From the NCBI GenBank assembly GCA_965227935.1, contig CBDDGS010000047.1, positions 1 through 64,000 on the forward strand: a stretch of 64,000 bases of DNA, written 5' to 3'. Below are positions 16,674 through 25,766 of the stretch, piece by piece. Origin of the DNA: JAWPMT01 sp965227935 (GTDB lineage: Bacteria; Bacteroidota; Bacteroidia; Cytophagales; Cyclobacteriaceae). Position 1 is the stretch's first letter, and the number at the start of each line of letters is the position of its first letter. Below the pieces are notes generated by a model. The model was given only the letters and a program-made list of their open reading frames with translations, was not told the origin of the DNA and searched no databases. The translations under genes and the position numbers were made by a program.

Positions 16674-18053
16674 CTAGGAGCCCGCCAGACCCATGTAATG
16701 CGATGATGGCATCAGGATACCGCCGCTTTGCTCGTAGTAATCGTCATCCAGTGGGAAGACACCGTCCTTTGGCTGGGTCCAGCTGGCGTTCGCATCAGGG
16801 AGGTACGAGCGCATCTTTTCCCAGTGGAGGTAGTTTTGATGACCATTGGTCTCCATCAGCCCCATATCTTCCAGTCCAGGAAATGCACCAATACGAGCGG
16901 CCACAGTTTTGTTCCAGTCCAGCAGTACCGGATTCACGGTCAGGTCGGCGCAGAAGCAGGGTACGTCGTTGTCATGCGCTACCTGGGCGATTTTCATGGT
17001 CATGCTCATCGTTTTGGCCACCGCTTTGAGGGCGATGGCTCGATAACCCATTTGGATTCGCTCTAGTGCGTCCTTATCAGTGTGGGCGCTTTCATCCGCC
17101 GCTAATCGGGCCGGCACATCACTCACGTCAATGTCCAGGTGCTCAGCAAACGGCTCCTCGATGACAGCAATCTGATCATAGGCACCTATCTTCTTCGCGT
17201 GGTCGATGAACCTGAGTAGCGTCTCTTTCTTCTGATAGCGCCCATTCGCGTCGAAATAGTAGGGCAGCTTACCATCCTTCGTATGAGGAGTGGTCTTCCC
17301 ACCAATGGCTTCGTGGATTGCCGTTAATCTGGCCATGTCCTTTTGCACCATCTCCTCTTGCGTTCCCGGTTGCCCTATTTTGATCTTTAGAAGGAAGTAG
17401 CCATCGTCGACAGCCTTCACAATGTCTTTCATCGGTATGTTGTACCCTACTACCGGGATGCTAGCCACCTTCTTGTGCTTGTAGGCCAGCGCAGGCGCGT
17501 ATCGCTCAGGCACCAGCTGATCAAAGTTCGTAAGTCCGTTTTCTCGGGCAAACAACATCCAGGCGGCGTTGTCCAATGGCACCATGGCATTTAGGGCAAA
17601 GGTTTTTCGCAGATTGGGATTGGACGTAACACCCTTGGCGTACTCGAACACGTCTGCAAGGATTTCCTCCTGCAATTCAATGGGGTTCGAGAAGCTGCGC
17701 CCGTTCGCGAGTTGCATGGATCGCTCCGTGACCGCATACATGAGGGCGTTGCCAGCGGCTTCTGAATGAGCCGCAAACACGGCCGCATCCGACCAAAGCA
17801 CGTTCTGAGTGCCGACACCTAGACCTTCGTGGCCGGAAGACCTCAGCAGCGACACCACCTGCCAAATATTTGTGATACTTCCCCCCTTGAAGCCAAAGGG
17901 TCTGACAAGTGGCTCTCTTTCGAAGTTACTATTGACCCCTTCGATCGTAATCTTCTTTTGCCAATATCGTTGGCTACCGTAAGATAAGGGGGACCCGACC
18001 ACTATAGACCCCACTCCGAGGCCCACTCCTTTGACAAAGTTTCGGCGATTCAT
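16674..18053 (-). CDS. Enolase-superfamily (MLE-like) enzyme, Tat-exported
   Basis: 459-residue member of the mandelate racemase/muconate-lactonizing group. The N-terminus MNRRNFVKGVGLGVGSIVVG is a twin-arginine signal, so a folded, metal-loaded enzyme is exported. Active-site order is that of the MLE subgroup: Lys-x-Lys in LLKIKIG near residue 222, Asp in FDANGRY near 269, Glu in IEEPFAE near 300, Asp in AADES near 318 and a second Lys in IALKAVAKT near 340. This K-D-E-D-K set fits epimerases and cycloisomerases; the substrate cannot be told. It is the first gene of an apparent operon with the ASCH-domain gene. The family is usually about 350-400 residues, and the extra length is mostly the signal and N-terminal lid. 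Confidence 0.88.
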   Translation of the reverse strand: MNRRNFVKGVGLGVGSIVVGSPLSYGSQRYWQKKITIEGVNSNFEREPLVRPFGFKGGSITNIWQVVSLLRSSGHEGLGVGTQNVLWSDAAVFAAHSEAAGNALMYAVTERSMQLANGRSFSNPIELQEEILADVFEYAKGVTSNPNLRKTFALNAMVPLDNAAWMLFARENGLTNFDQLVPERYAPALAYKHKKVASIPVVGYNIPMKDIVKAVDDGYFLLKIKIGQPGTQEEMVQKDMARLTAIHEAIGGKTTPHTKDGKLPYYFDANGRYQKKETLLRFIDHAKKIGAYDQIAVIEEPFAEHLDIDVSDVPARLAADESAHTDKDALERIQMGYRAIALKAVAKTMSMTMKIAQVAHDNDVPCFCADLTVNPVLLDWNKTVAARIGAFPGLEDMGLMETNGHQNYLHWEKMRSYLPDANASWTQPKDGVFPLDDDYYEQSGGILMPSSHYMGLAGS

Positions 18054-18185
18054 GCTTTCATTGGTAAGGTAAGATTCAAGTCATGTATTCTACGTCGTCC
18101 CGTGATGAAAAGCAAGAAATGTCACCTTCCTCTCCCCCGCTTTGTTACCAGAAGCCCACCTCTCACGAAATCTCCATCAAAAAGT

Positions 18186-18307
18186 GGTCCATGGCCCATT
18201 GACCATTCCACAATCAAAAATCTGAAATCCCTAATCCTAAATCAGCAATCCTAAATCCTAAATCAGCAATCCTGAATCCTAAATCAGCAATCCTCAATCC
18301 CCATTCC
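18186..18307 (+). repeat. Bipartite heptad-periodic repeat, copy 1
   Basis: The intergenic region 18054-18367 contains no gene. Positions 18186-18206 are three heptads of RNCCCAT/TGACCAT type (GGTCCAT, GGCCCAT, TGACCAT). From 18224 to 18307 twelve contiguous heptads of TNAATCC type follow in perfect register. The triplet TAAATCA-GCAATCC-TNAATCC recurs three times, giving a 21-bp higher-order unit. Nothing else is seen in the rest of the spacer apart from likely promoters of the two divergent genes. Confidence 0.85.
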
Positions 18308-18367
18308 CCTTCGCCAATTCGCGTTAAGCGCAGAAATACCTTAACTTATGTGCAAAATAAATAATCA

Positions 18368-19249
18368 ATGACCGCGTCTCGCCTTCTTCCCAGCCTCTCC
18401 CTCCTTGTCTTCCTCTGCCTGCCGTCATTCTCACAGCAAAACATCACGGACTATATCAACAAGTCAGATAAAGATTTTTTTGATGGCGCTTTCATGGAAT
18501 CCGACGTACAGAATATCCCCAAATCAGCCATCAAAGACGGGACCGTCACCAGAAGCAACCTAACACCCAAACGAATAGGACTGGCCTCGATCTACCTCTT
18601 CGAAAAAAGCTACATGCGCCGCAAGGCACATCTCACCTACATATATTCACTGGAAGGGCAGCAAAACTATTTCTTCCACAATATCGGCCCCAAGGCTATG
18701 GAGGGACTGGTTCAGGCGTTCGAGGGCTCTCCTTTCGAATTGGTGTTCCCTGCGGACTACCTGGATTCTGACGCTAAGCATGCCGCTTTCGCGACGGCGA
18801 TCGAGAGGATCAATGGCCTGGACCATCCATTCCTTGACCAAATGAAACAGTGGAAGCTCCAGCCATCTGGCAATGAGCAACCATTTCTCTACACCTGGAT
18901 CGAGGAGGGTACGAATGGATTCGTGGCTGATGAGATGGCGACGCTGGCCAAGTCGTTGGGTCTGGACGCCCTGCTTACAGTCCAGCTCTCTACCCTATAT
19001 CAGACGCAAACGATCTCCTTCTTCAGCATTGAATTCATCCTGCACGGCGTCAACCCAGCCGCTCAGGAAGGGCAACAGGGCCTCGTACTGGGTAGGTACT
19101 CGCTCTTTGCCGGCTATCCCTACCCGTTTGTTTACATTCGAAATGGCAAGCCATCTCAGGAGCGCTTTGGTGCCTACGGCCGCATCACGGAGAGGACCAT
19201 GCGCAACTTCCTCGACTTCACACAGCTTGAGCTCAACGAGCTCTTCTAG
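18368..19249 (+). CDS. Exported protein of unknown function
   Basis: 293-residue protein with a signal peptide (MTASRLLPSLSLLVFLCLPSFS, cleavage near residue 22). The mature protein is mixed alpha/beta, with a motif-like segment KSLGLDALLTVQLSTLYQTQTISFFSIEFILHG near residues 195-225 and a C-terminal FGAYGRITERTMRNFLDFTQ. I recognise no family. A hydrolase is not indicated, since no GxSxG or HExxH motif is present. The strands around residues 195-265 could be a cupin- or lipocalin-like sandwich, but that is speculation. Its stop codon overlaps that of the convergent malQ gene. Upstream is the heptad repeat. Confidence 0.7.
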   Translation: MTASRLLPSLSLLVFLCLPSFSQQNITDYINKSDKDFFDGAFMESDVQNIPKSAIKDGTVTRSNLTPKRIGLASIYLFEKSYMRRKAHLTYIYSLEGQQNYFFHNIGPKAMEGLVQAFEGSPFELVFPADYLDSDAKHAAFATAIERINGLDHPFLDQMKQWKLQPSGNEQPFLYTWIEEGTNGFVADEMATLAKSLGLDALLTVQLSTLYQTQTISFFSIEFILHGVNPAAQEGQQGLVLGRYSLFAGYPYPFVYIRNGKPSQERFGAYGRITERTMRNFLDFTQLELNELF

Positions 19250-21969
19250 TAGTCAGCCCGGCGGCCTCCCTGATCGACCATCTGCCGAAGCATACTGTTG
19301 AAATCCTCCTCCTCGAGCAACTGCTCCATAGAGATATGGAATCGATACTTCCAGTAGTGCTGCGAAATGGCAGGCACATTGATGCGCTCTTCCTCTGGTG
19401 AGTCCTGACGCAACAAACCATCCATCGCCACAAGATCCTGAATGGGGAATATGGCCAGCATACTAGGTGAATACAGGTGCTGATTGATGATGTCTTTTGC
19501 GATCCATGGCTCGCAGAAATAAGGCGCGCCTCCCCAGTGGCCGAGGATCGAATTGTAAAAGCGCTGGGTGGTCTCGGTATCCTCCTGCCACCACTCCCGC
19601 AATGTCGACATGTCGTGACTTCCCGGGCTACATACACTCAGGTAGGGATTGTCAGCAGGATGCAGGAACTCACGATCGTCGTTCGGCATCCGTTGGATCG
19701 CGAGGGACAAGATGCTCAGGTCAGTCATGACGCCCGGAACGCTCTCAGGCACCATACCCAGATCCTCCCCACAGATCAGCATATCGGTCGCCTCCTGCAA
19801 GGCTGGCAGCTTCGACATGGCGCTGTCCCGCCAGAAGTCGTTGTGCCGTTTGTAGAAGAAGTGGATGTACAGTTCATCGATGCGCTGCTGGGTATAGGCA
19901 TCCAGCTCTTTGTAGGAATAAGTACTGTGCAGCGCAATCCTCGGATTCCATGCACTCCCATCGCTCAGGGGTGCCTCCAAAAACAACACGTCGGCCAACA
20001 GCCTGTTGAGGCTGATCTTCATCCAGTTGAAAAAATCCGCCCCTTCCGGGTGTGATTTCATCTCCGCATCAAAGTGCTCCTTCACCTTCCGTTGTGTGCT
20101 CAGGTGATCCTTGAGGCGGTAGCAACCCTCCGCATATTCGTCGAGGTATTCATCGAATACCTTGCGTGCATGAGATCCAAAGATCTCGTAAACCATGTGG
20201 GTCCGAATGTAGGGCTCCGTAAGTCGCTGACGGTCAAAACTAATCCCCCAGTGAGCAAACTCCTGCAGATTTATTGGAATCGATGGATTGAATCTGCCCA
20301 TGATGCCCTCGACATGCTCCCACGGAATCTCCCAGATGCGGAAAAAGCCCAGAATGTGGTCAATACGGAATACATCAAAGTACTCCGACATCTTCACAAG
20401 CCGCTGCTTCCACCACTTAAATCCATCTTTGGCCATGGCATCCCAATTGTAGGTGGGAAATCCCCAGTTTTGGCCCGAAATCGAAAAGTCATCAGGTGGC
20501 GCTCCAGCCTGGCATGCCATGTTGTAGAGCTCCGGCTCCAGCCATGCGTCCACCGAGTACCGATAAATACCAATTGGGATATCCCCTTTAAGCACCACCC
20601 CATGTTGGCGAGCATATTCAGACGCTGACTTCAGCTGCTTGTCGAGGTGAAACTGTATATAGTAGTGGACAGCAATATCATCGAAGTGTCCCGAGTTCTC
20701 AGCACACAGTTGCTTCAACTTCGCCGGCGTAATGTCGGCATACTTGCCCCATTGGGAGAAGTCCACGGTATGATGCTTGTCCCGCAGATAAGAGAAGGCT
20801 GCATAGGGCTTCAACCATGATTCATTTTGCTTGAAGAAGCTCTTGAAATCTTTGTTTGCCAGAAAAGTGGCTTTATTCTCCTGGAAGCTCAAGGCAAAGA
20901 AGTCGGACTTCAGCTTCATGACCCCTTCGTAGTCCACTTCTGGCAGAGCATTAAGTCGCTTGGATTCTTTGAGGATCCTCTTTTGCTCCTCCTTGTTTTT
21001 GAGCGCGCCGATGGCCCCCATATTGGCATAGATCGGGTGCAGCGCATTCACAGAGATCGCAGCATAAGGATACGAATCTACCCAGGTGTGTGTCGCAACG
21101 GTGTCGTTGACGGGGAGGACCTGAATGACTTTCATGCCCACCTTCACGGCCCAGTCTGTAAGCCTGTTGATATCCAGAAACTCCCCTACGCCGGCTCCTT
21201 TTTCAGACCTCAGGGAGAACACAGGAATAGCGACTCCCGCCGCCTTCCAATCACCCACCGGATAGCTAAAGAATTCCTCCGTCAGACACAGCGTCTTGTC
21301 ACTGGAGATATCGAAAGCTGGAAAATACCGGTTGTCACGCGATTCCCACGTAACGACCTTATTCTGCTTGAGACTGTAGATCACAAACTTGTACTCGAAT
21401 GGGGCCATATCCTCACCCATGGGTATGTCGGCACGCCAAACAGGATACTGCTCGTCACTCATCAATAGCACCTTCGACTCATCCCAGTTGCCTAGGGCAT
21501 CAATGCCTCCCAAAATACCAAAAACGTAGTCTGCCCCAATTCGTGGAGCCCTCAATTGCAAGCGTGCATAGGCACTATTTGCTTGCTTTTTCGAGGGTTT
21601 GGAGGAGCTGGTTTTCCTCTTAAAAAAGGCCTTCTGAAAAGGTGATGTGTACAACGAATTATCAGGGTGCTTGTGGGGCCTCCAGTGGTCTTTCACACGG
21701 ACAAAACCCAGCTTGTCCATGTTATTGAACTTCCTGGCCTCACCAAATTCCCAAAACGTCGCTCCGGACTCCTCATCTTTTAGGAAATAGCGATAGGTGA
21801 AATCAACTGGGGTCTTCAAGTCGATTTCCGCCTCCCACTGCTCTCCGGTACCGGGATGCATGGGTATTGCCTTTTCCTCACTGCCTCCACCTAGGGCGTC
21901 GATGGAACCGGATACGTATAGTACCTGGCCCCACTGTGTTCTGTAATCTATTTGAAACTTGATCTTCAC
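19246..21969 (-). CDS. malQ: 4-alpha-glucanotransferase with two CBM20 domains
   Basis: Amylomaltase of GH77, 907 residues, cytoplasmic (no signal peptide). Two starch-binding CBM20 modules come first (about residues 1-105, with QWGQVLYVSGSIDALGG; and 130-235, with GILGGIDALGNWDESKVLLM), then the GH77 barrel. The nucleophile Asp is in FRIDHILGFFRIW near residue 540, the acid/base Glu in ICGEDLGMVPE near 735 and the third carboxylate in GSHDMSTLREWW near 785. This CBM20-GH77 layout is typical of Bacteroidota and plant DPE2-like enzymes. It transfers glucan segments between maltodextrins, releasing glucose. It is 28 bp downstream of the GH31 gene, forming a maltodextrin-degradation operon. Confidence 0.95.
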   Translation of the reverse strand: MKIKFQIDYRTQWGQVLYVSGSIDALGGGSEEKAIPMHPGTGEQWEAEIDLKTPVDFTYRYFLKDEESGATFWEFGEARKFNNMDKLGFVRVKDHWRPHKHPDNSLYTSPFQKAFFKRKTSSSKPSKKQANSAYARLQLRAPRIGADYVFGILGGIDALGNWDESKVLLMSDEQYPVWRADIPMGEDMAPFEYKFVIYSLKQNKVVTWESRDNRYFPAFDISSDKTLCLTEEFFSYPVGDWKAAGVAIPVFSLRSEKGAGVGEFLDINRLTDWAVKVGMKVIQVLPVNDTVATHTWVDSYPYAAISVNALHPIYANMGAIGALKNKEEQKRILKESKRLNALPEVDYEGVMKLKSDFFALSFQENKATFLANKDFKSFFKQNESWLKPYAAFSYLRDKHHTVDFSQWGKYADITPAKLKQLCAENSGHFDDIAVHYYIQFHLDKQLKSASEYARQHGVVLKGDIPIGIYRYSVDAWLEPELYNMACQAGAPPDDFSISGQNWGFPTYNWDAMAKDGFKWWKQRLVKMSEYFDVFRIDHILGFFRIWEIPWEHVEGIMGRFNPSIPINLQEFAHWGISFDRQRLTEPYIRTHMVYEIFGSHARKVFDEYLDEYAEGCYRLKDHLSTQRKVKEHFDAEMKSHPEGADFFNWMKISLNRLLADVLFLEAPLSDGSAWNPRIALHSTYSYKELDAYTQQRIDELYIHFFYKRHNDFWRDSAMSKLPALQEATDMLICGEDLGMVPESVPGVMTDLSILSLAIQRMPNDDREFLHPADNPYLSVCSPGSHDMSTLREWWQEDTETTQRFYNSILGHWGGAPYFCEPWIAKDIINQHLYSPSMLAIFPIQDLVAMDGLLRQDSPEEERINVPAISQHYWKYRFHISMEQLLEEEDFNSMLRQMVDQGGRRADY

Positions 21970-21997
21970 GATATCACTGGTTCTGGGTGTTGTCTGA

Positions 21998-24397
21998 TTA
22001 TTTCCAATTGATTTCGATCTTCCGCGAACTTAACGCAAATCGGACACGCTGCACACTATAGGCTTCGATCTGCCCCTCGCTGGCGTATGCATCGAAGTGC
22101 GAGATTGGCTCAAAGTGGCTAAAATCATCGACCGCTTCCACATCGACCTTCTGGCCATCGGCCTCTGCTCCAGCCAACGCGTCAAATCCATGGTAGATCA
22201 CTTCGACTGCTTTGAATGCTGTCTCAAAGGGTCCTTCCGATGCGCTGATAGTCATCCGACTGTGCCCATCGAAAGTGATCATTCTTGAAGTTGACTGTCC
22301 GTCACGGTAGTCAAGTGAATGACCGTCGTCTTCGTAGAGCTGGAAGGACGCCCCGTCCCCTCCCTGATACAAATGCACAGTCAGCGTCCCATCATGAGTC
22401 TCGCCGGCGAATTGCACAAGTGGCTGCATCGGCAACATGCCACCAGCTTTCACGAAAATCGGCAGTCTCGACACCGGGCAATCTACGTAGACGATTTGCT
22501 GTCCCACATACTTTTGCCCGCTGTGAAAGTCGTACCATTCCCCGTCCGGTAAGTAGACCTTGGTGATCTCCTTGTCGCTCTCTACCGGCGCGACCAACAC
22601 CGATGCTCCGAAGAGGAATTGATTTTGGAAACGGGTATCATAGATCAGGTCATCATGCGTATAGTCGAGCGCCAGACTGCGACTGACGGGCATGCCTGAC
22701 TGACTGGCTTGCAGGAAACAGCTGTAAACGTAAGGAAGGAGTCGGTACCTCAGATTGATGTAGTTGCGGGAGATTTCCTCCACTTCCTCACCAAAAGACC
22801 ATGGTTCGGCGTCCGCCGTATTGACGAAGGTATGGGTGCGGAGGAACGGCTGGAAGACGGCGATCGTCAACCACCTGGCGAAGAGTGCCACTTCGGTACG
22901 ACCAGCGAACCCACCGACATCATTGCCACAAAAGGCGATGCCTGAGAGACCCAATCCGGTCACCATACGCGCTCCTAGCATCATCGATTCGTTGGAAGAG
23001 ACGTTGTCGCCAGTCCATAGAATCCCATACCGCTGAAAACCGGCGAAGGCAGCCCTTGTTATGATAAAGGACCGCTCGTTATCGCGCAGATTGTCTACCC
23101 CCTCTTTGGTAGCTCGAGCCATCTGGGTGCCATAGACGTTTCGTGCCTGCCTGGAATTGGTCTTGTTTCCTTCATATGCAAACTCCAAATTGTTGGGCAT
23201 GAAATTTCCCCAAGAGGCGATTTCGTTCATGTCGTTCCAAAAGCCATCCACACCTTGCTCGACTAGTTCGCCAAACTTGGGTCCCCACCACTTGCGAACG
23301 CGTTCCGAGGTAAAATCCGGAAAATGGCAAGTTCCAGGCCAGACATCAGCACTGTAGGGCTCCCCATCGGAGTACTTCACGAAAACGTCTTCTTTGAGTC
23401 CGTCGTGGTACGTGTCATACCCTTCCTCAATCTTCACCCCGGGATCAATGATCACCGCCACGTGGAAGCCCTGTCCTTTTACTTCATCGATCAGCGCCTT
23501 TGGATTCGGAAATCGGTCATAGTCCCACGTGAAGAGCTTGTAGTCCTTCATGTAGTGAATATCATGATACAGCACATCGCAAGGGATCTTCTTGTCACGA
23601 AAAGTCTTTGCTACCGTACTGACTTCATAATCGGGATAATAGCTATACCGGCACTGCTGGTACCCCAGACCCCACTTCGGCGGTAGCTCCATGCGACCCG
23701 TCAGCCAGGTGTAGCCTTCGACAACTTCAGCGATGTTTTCGCCAGCGAACAGGTAATAGTTGACATCTCCACCCTCAACAGTGACGGAAGAGAATCGATG
23801 ATTGGACGCGCCAAAGTTGAAGTGTGATTTGTAAGAGTTGTCCATGAAAAGGCCATAAACCCTTCCAGAGTGAACACCGATGTAGAAAGGGATGGTGCTG
23901 TACAGCGGGTCAGAACCCGAATGGTACCCAAAGGCGTCGGTATTCCAGTTGGTGAATCCTTCACGTCGCTTGTCAAGGTTTCGGGACTTCTCGCCAAGCC
24001 CCAGGAATCGCTCCCCCTCCTGCAAGGTCTTGTAGACTGTGGAGTGGTCACCATCAAAAGCAGTCCCGAGTCCGGGATCATCCTCCACGAGCACTTCGCC
24101 AGCAAGGTTCTGTAAGACAAAGCGCAGTGGGTCCTTCTCGATGACCAGTTGTGCCTTATCAGTACGCACCATCACACGATCTGACGTCTCCTCAATTGTG
24201 GCTGGCGTCGCTTGTGGATCTTCGACTACCGCGTATGAAAAATTGTCAAATTCTTTTGCCCTCGACACGTGAATTCGAAAGATATCCGGTCGATAGACGG
24301 TCACCTGAAATTGACCAGTAGCCAGCTCACCCCGCACAGATGATTCGGTACAAACGATTGTTTTCGCTCCCGTGACGGATTCATATATATGCCCCAT
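21998..24397 (-). CDS. GH31 alpha-glucosidase
   Basis: 799-residue glycoside hydrolase of family 31, without a signal peptide and therefore probably cytoplasmic. The N-terminal beta-sandwich carries FLGLGEKSRNLDKR and YGLFMDNSYKSHFNFG. The catalytic nucleophile Asp lies in DGFWNDMNEIA near residue 390 and the acid/base Asp in LWTGDNVSS near 465. FQPFLRTHTF and the LLPYVYSCF segment are further GH31 landmarks. It would release glucose from the non-reducing ends of maltodextrins, complementing the adjacent amylomaltase. The aldolase gene is divergent from it and 145 bp away, so the intergenic region probably carries promoters for both. Confidence 0.95.
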   Translation of the reverse strand: MGHIYESVTGAKTIVCTESSVRGELATGQFQVTVYRPDIFRIHVSRAKEFDNFSYAVVEDPQATPATIEETSDRVMVRTDKAQLVIEKDPLRFVLQNLAGEVLVEDDPGLGTAFDGDHSTVYKTLQEGERFLGLGEKSRNLDKRREGFTNWNTDAFGYHSGSDPLYSTIPFYIGVHSGRVYGLFMDNSYKSHFNFGASNHRFSSVTVEGGDVNYYLFAGENIAEVVEGYTWLTGRMELPPKWGLGYQQCRYSYYPDYEVSTVAKTFRDKKIPCDVLYHDIHYMKDYKLFTWDYDRFPNPKALIDEVKGQGFHVAVIIDPGVKIEEGYDTYHDGLKEDVFVKYSDGEPYSADVWPGTCHFPDFTSERVRKWWGPKFGELVEQGVDGFWNDMNEIASWGNFMPNNLEFAYEGNKTNSRQARNVYGTQMARATKEGVDNLRDNERSFIITRAAFAGFQRYGILWTGDNVSSNESMMLGARMVTGLGLSGIAFCGNDVGGFAGRTEVALFARWLTIAVFQPFLRTHTFVNTADAEPWSFGEEVEEISRNYINLRYRLLPYVYSCFLQASQSGMPVSRSLALDYTHDDLIYDTRFQNQFLFGASVLVAPVESDKEITKVYLPDGEWYDFHSGQKYVGQQIVYVDCPVSRLPIFVKAGGMLPMQPLVQFAGETHDGTLTVHLYQGGDGASFQLYEDDGHSLDYRDGQSTSRMITFDGHSRMTISASEGPFETAFKAVEVIYHGFDALAGAEADGQKVDVEAVDDFSHFEPISHFDAYASEGQIEAYSVQRVRFALSSRKIEINWK

Positions 24398-24476
24398 ATT
24401 CTTAGACTGAAATAGCCGTTGAAAAATAGGTAATTTGAGTAAATCAGCATGTTTCAGAGGAGTTTCAATGATATCA

Positions 24477-24505
24477 TCTGAGTCTGCATATACCGCTTAT
24501 ATTTG
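24477..24505 (+). promoter_or_regulatory. Bacteroidota-type promoter of the aldolase gene
   Basis: TATATTTG at 24498-24505 is an exact match to the -7 consensus TAnnTTTG, and TCTG at 24477-24480 matches three of four positions of the -33 TTTG, with 17 nt between them. Transcription would begin near 24511, leaving a leader of about 30 nt before the ATG at 24543. Confidence 0.7.
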
Positions 24506-24542
24506 CGGCTGAAAACAAGAAACCTTACATAATTCCTCAGAT

Positions 24543-25607
24543 ATGAAATTCAGACCAGGAGTACTTGCAGGACAAGAAGTCACAGACCTTTTGAACTACG
24601 CGAATGAGCAAAATTTCGCTCTACCTGCTGTCAATGTTGTGGGCACCAACTCCATCAATGCAGTGCTGGAAACTGCAAAGGCGGTGAACTCCCCAGTGAT
24701 CATCCAGGCGTCGAACGGAGGAGCAGTCTTCATGGCTGGAAAGGGACTCTCCAACGACAATCAGCAGGCCGCTGTCGCCGGTGCCGTGGTTTGCGCTCGC
24801 ATCGTCCACGAGCTGGCCGAAATGTATGGCGTGACAGTGATCCTTCACACAGACCATTGTGCCAAGAAGTTGTTGCCATGGATGGATGGCATGGTAGAGG
24901 CCAACGAAAGACATTTTGAGCAGACTGGTAAGGCGCTCTATAGCTCTCACATGCTGGATCTGTCCGAGGAGCCGCTAGAAGAAAATATCGAGATCTCCGC
25001 GAAATATTTCGAGCGTATGCACAAGATCGGTATCACCCTGGAGATCGAACTTGGCGTCACTGGTGGTGAAGAGGATGGCGTCGACAACACGGACGTAGAC
25101 AGTTCCAAACTGTACACCCAGCCTGAGGAAGTCGCTTACTCTTACGAGCACCTGAAAAAGATTGGAGACAATTTCACAGTTGCGGCAGCCTTCGGCAATG
25201 TCCATGGCGTCTACAAGCCCGGCAACGTGAAGCTCTCTCCTATCATCCTGAGAAACTCGCAGGATTACATTCAAGAGAAGTTTGGTACAGGTCACAATCC
25301 TGTGAACTTCGTCTTCCACGGCGGGTCCGGGTCCACTACCGAAGAAATAAGAGAAGCCATCTCCTATGGCGCCATCAAGATGAATATCGACACAGATATG
25401 CAATGGGCCACTTGGGAAGGCGTTATGAAATACTACAAGGCCAATGAGGGGTATCTCCAGGGACAAATCGGTAGTCCTGACGGTCCTGATTCGCCTAACA
25501 AAAAGTATTACGATCCCAGGAAATGGCTACGTGAAGGAGAAAAGAGTTTTGTGGAAAGATTGACGAAAGCCTTCGAAGATTTGAACAATGTAAATACCAA
25601 TGCTTAG
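24543..25607 (+). CDS. fbaA: Class II fructose-bisphosphate aldolase
   Basis: Zinc-dependent aldolase of 354 residues, matching the length of the E. coli FbaA type. It splits fructose 1,6-bisphosphate into dihydroxyacetone phosphate and glyceraldehyde 3-phosphate. Zinc-site and phosphate-binding landmarks are visible: LHTDHCAKKLLPWMDG near residue 105, SSHMLDLSEEPLEENI near 140, and the glycine-rich phosphate loop NFVFHGGSGSTTEEI near 260 with MNIDTDMQWA near 285. It is monocistronic, with a consensus promoter upstream and a strong terminator 73 bp downstream, as expected for a highly expressed glycolytic enzyme. It stands next to the maltodextrin genes that supply its pathway. Confidence 0.97.
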   Translation: MKFRPGVLAGQEVTDLLNYANEQNFALPAVNVVGTNSINAVLETAKAVNSPVIIQASNGGAVFMAGKGLSNDNQQAAVAGAVVCARIVHELAEMYGVTVILHTDHCAKKLLPWMDGMVEANERHFEQTGKALYSSHMLDLSEEPLEENIEISAKYFERMHKIGITLEIELGVTGGEEDGVDNTDVDSSKLYTQPEEVAYSYEHLKKIGDNFTVAAAFGNVHGVYKPGNVKLSPIILRNSQDYIQEKFGTGHNPVNFVFHGGSGSTTEEIREAISYGAIKMNIDTDMQWATWEGVMKYYKANEGYLQGQIGSPDGPDSPNKKYYDPRKWLREGEKSFVERLTKAFEDLNNVNTNA

Positions 25608-25680
25608 CGAATTGTTGGTTACATTTGTTCCGAACGCACGAGTGCGAAACCCCCAATGAATAAACACTTATAATCACTTG

Positions 25681-25712
25681 GCCCTTTCAATTCTTGAAAG
25701 GGCTTTTTTTTT
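25681..25712 (+). terminator. Strong rho-independent terminator of fbaA
   Basis: A perfect 10-bp stem, GCCCTTTCAA and TTGAAAGGGC, with loop TTC is followed by nine T residues. It separates the aldolase transcript from the downstream GH13 gene. Confidence 0.95.
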
Positions 25713-25766
25713 GACTAGGCTTCACGGGGGAGATGATTTTTGAAAAGAATTAGCTAAAGAATAGTA

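Noticed and set aside
23701..24120. Alternative-frame protein inside the GH31 gene
   Set aside because: It is on the same strand in another frame and overlaps the region encoding a conserved part of GH31.
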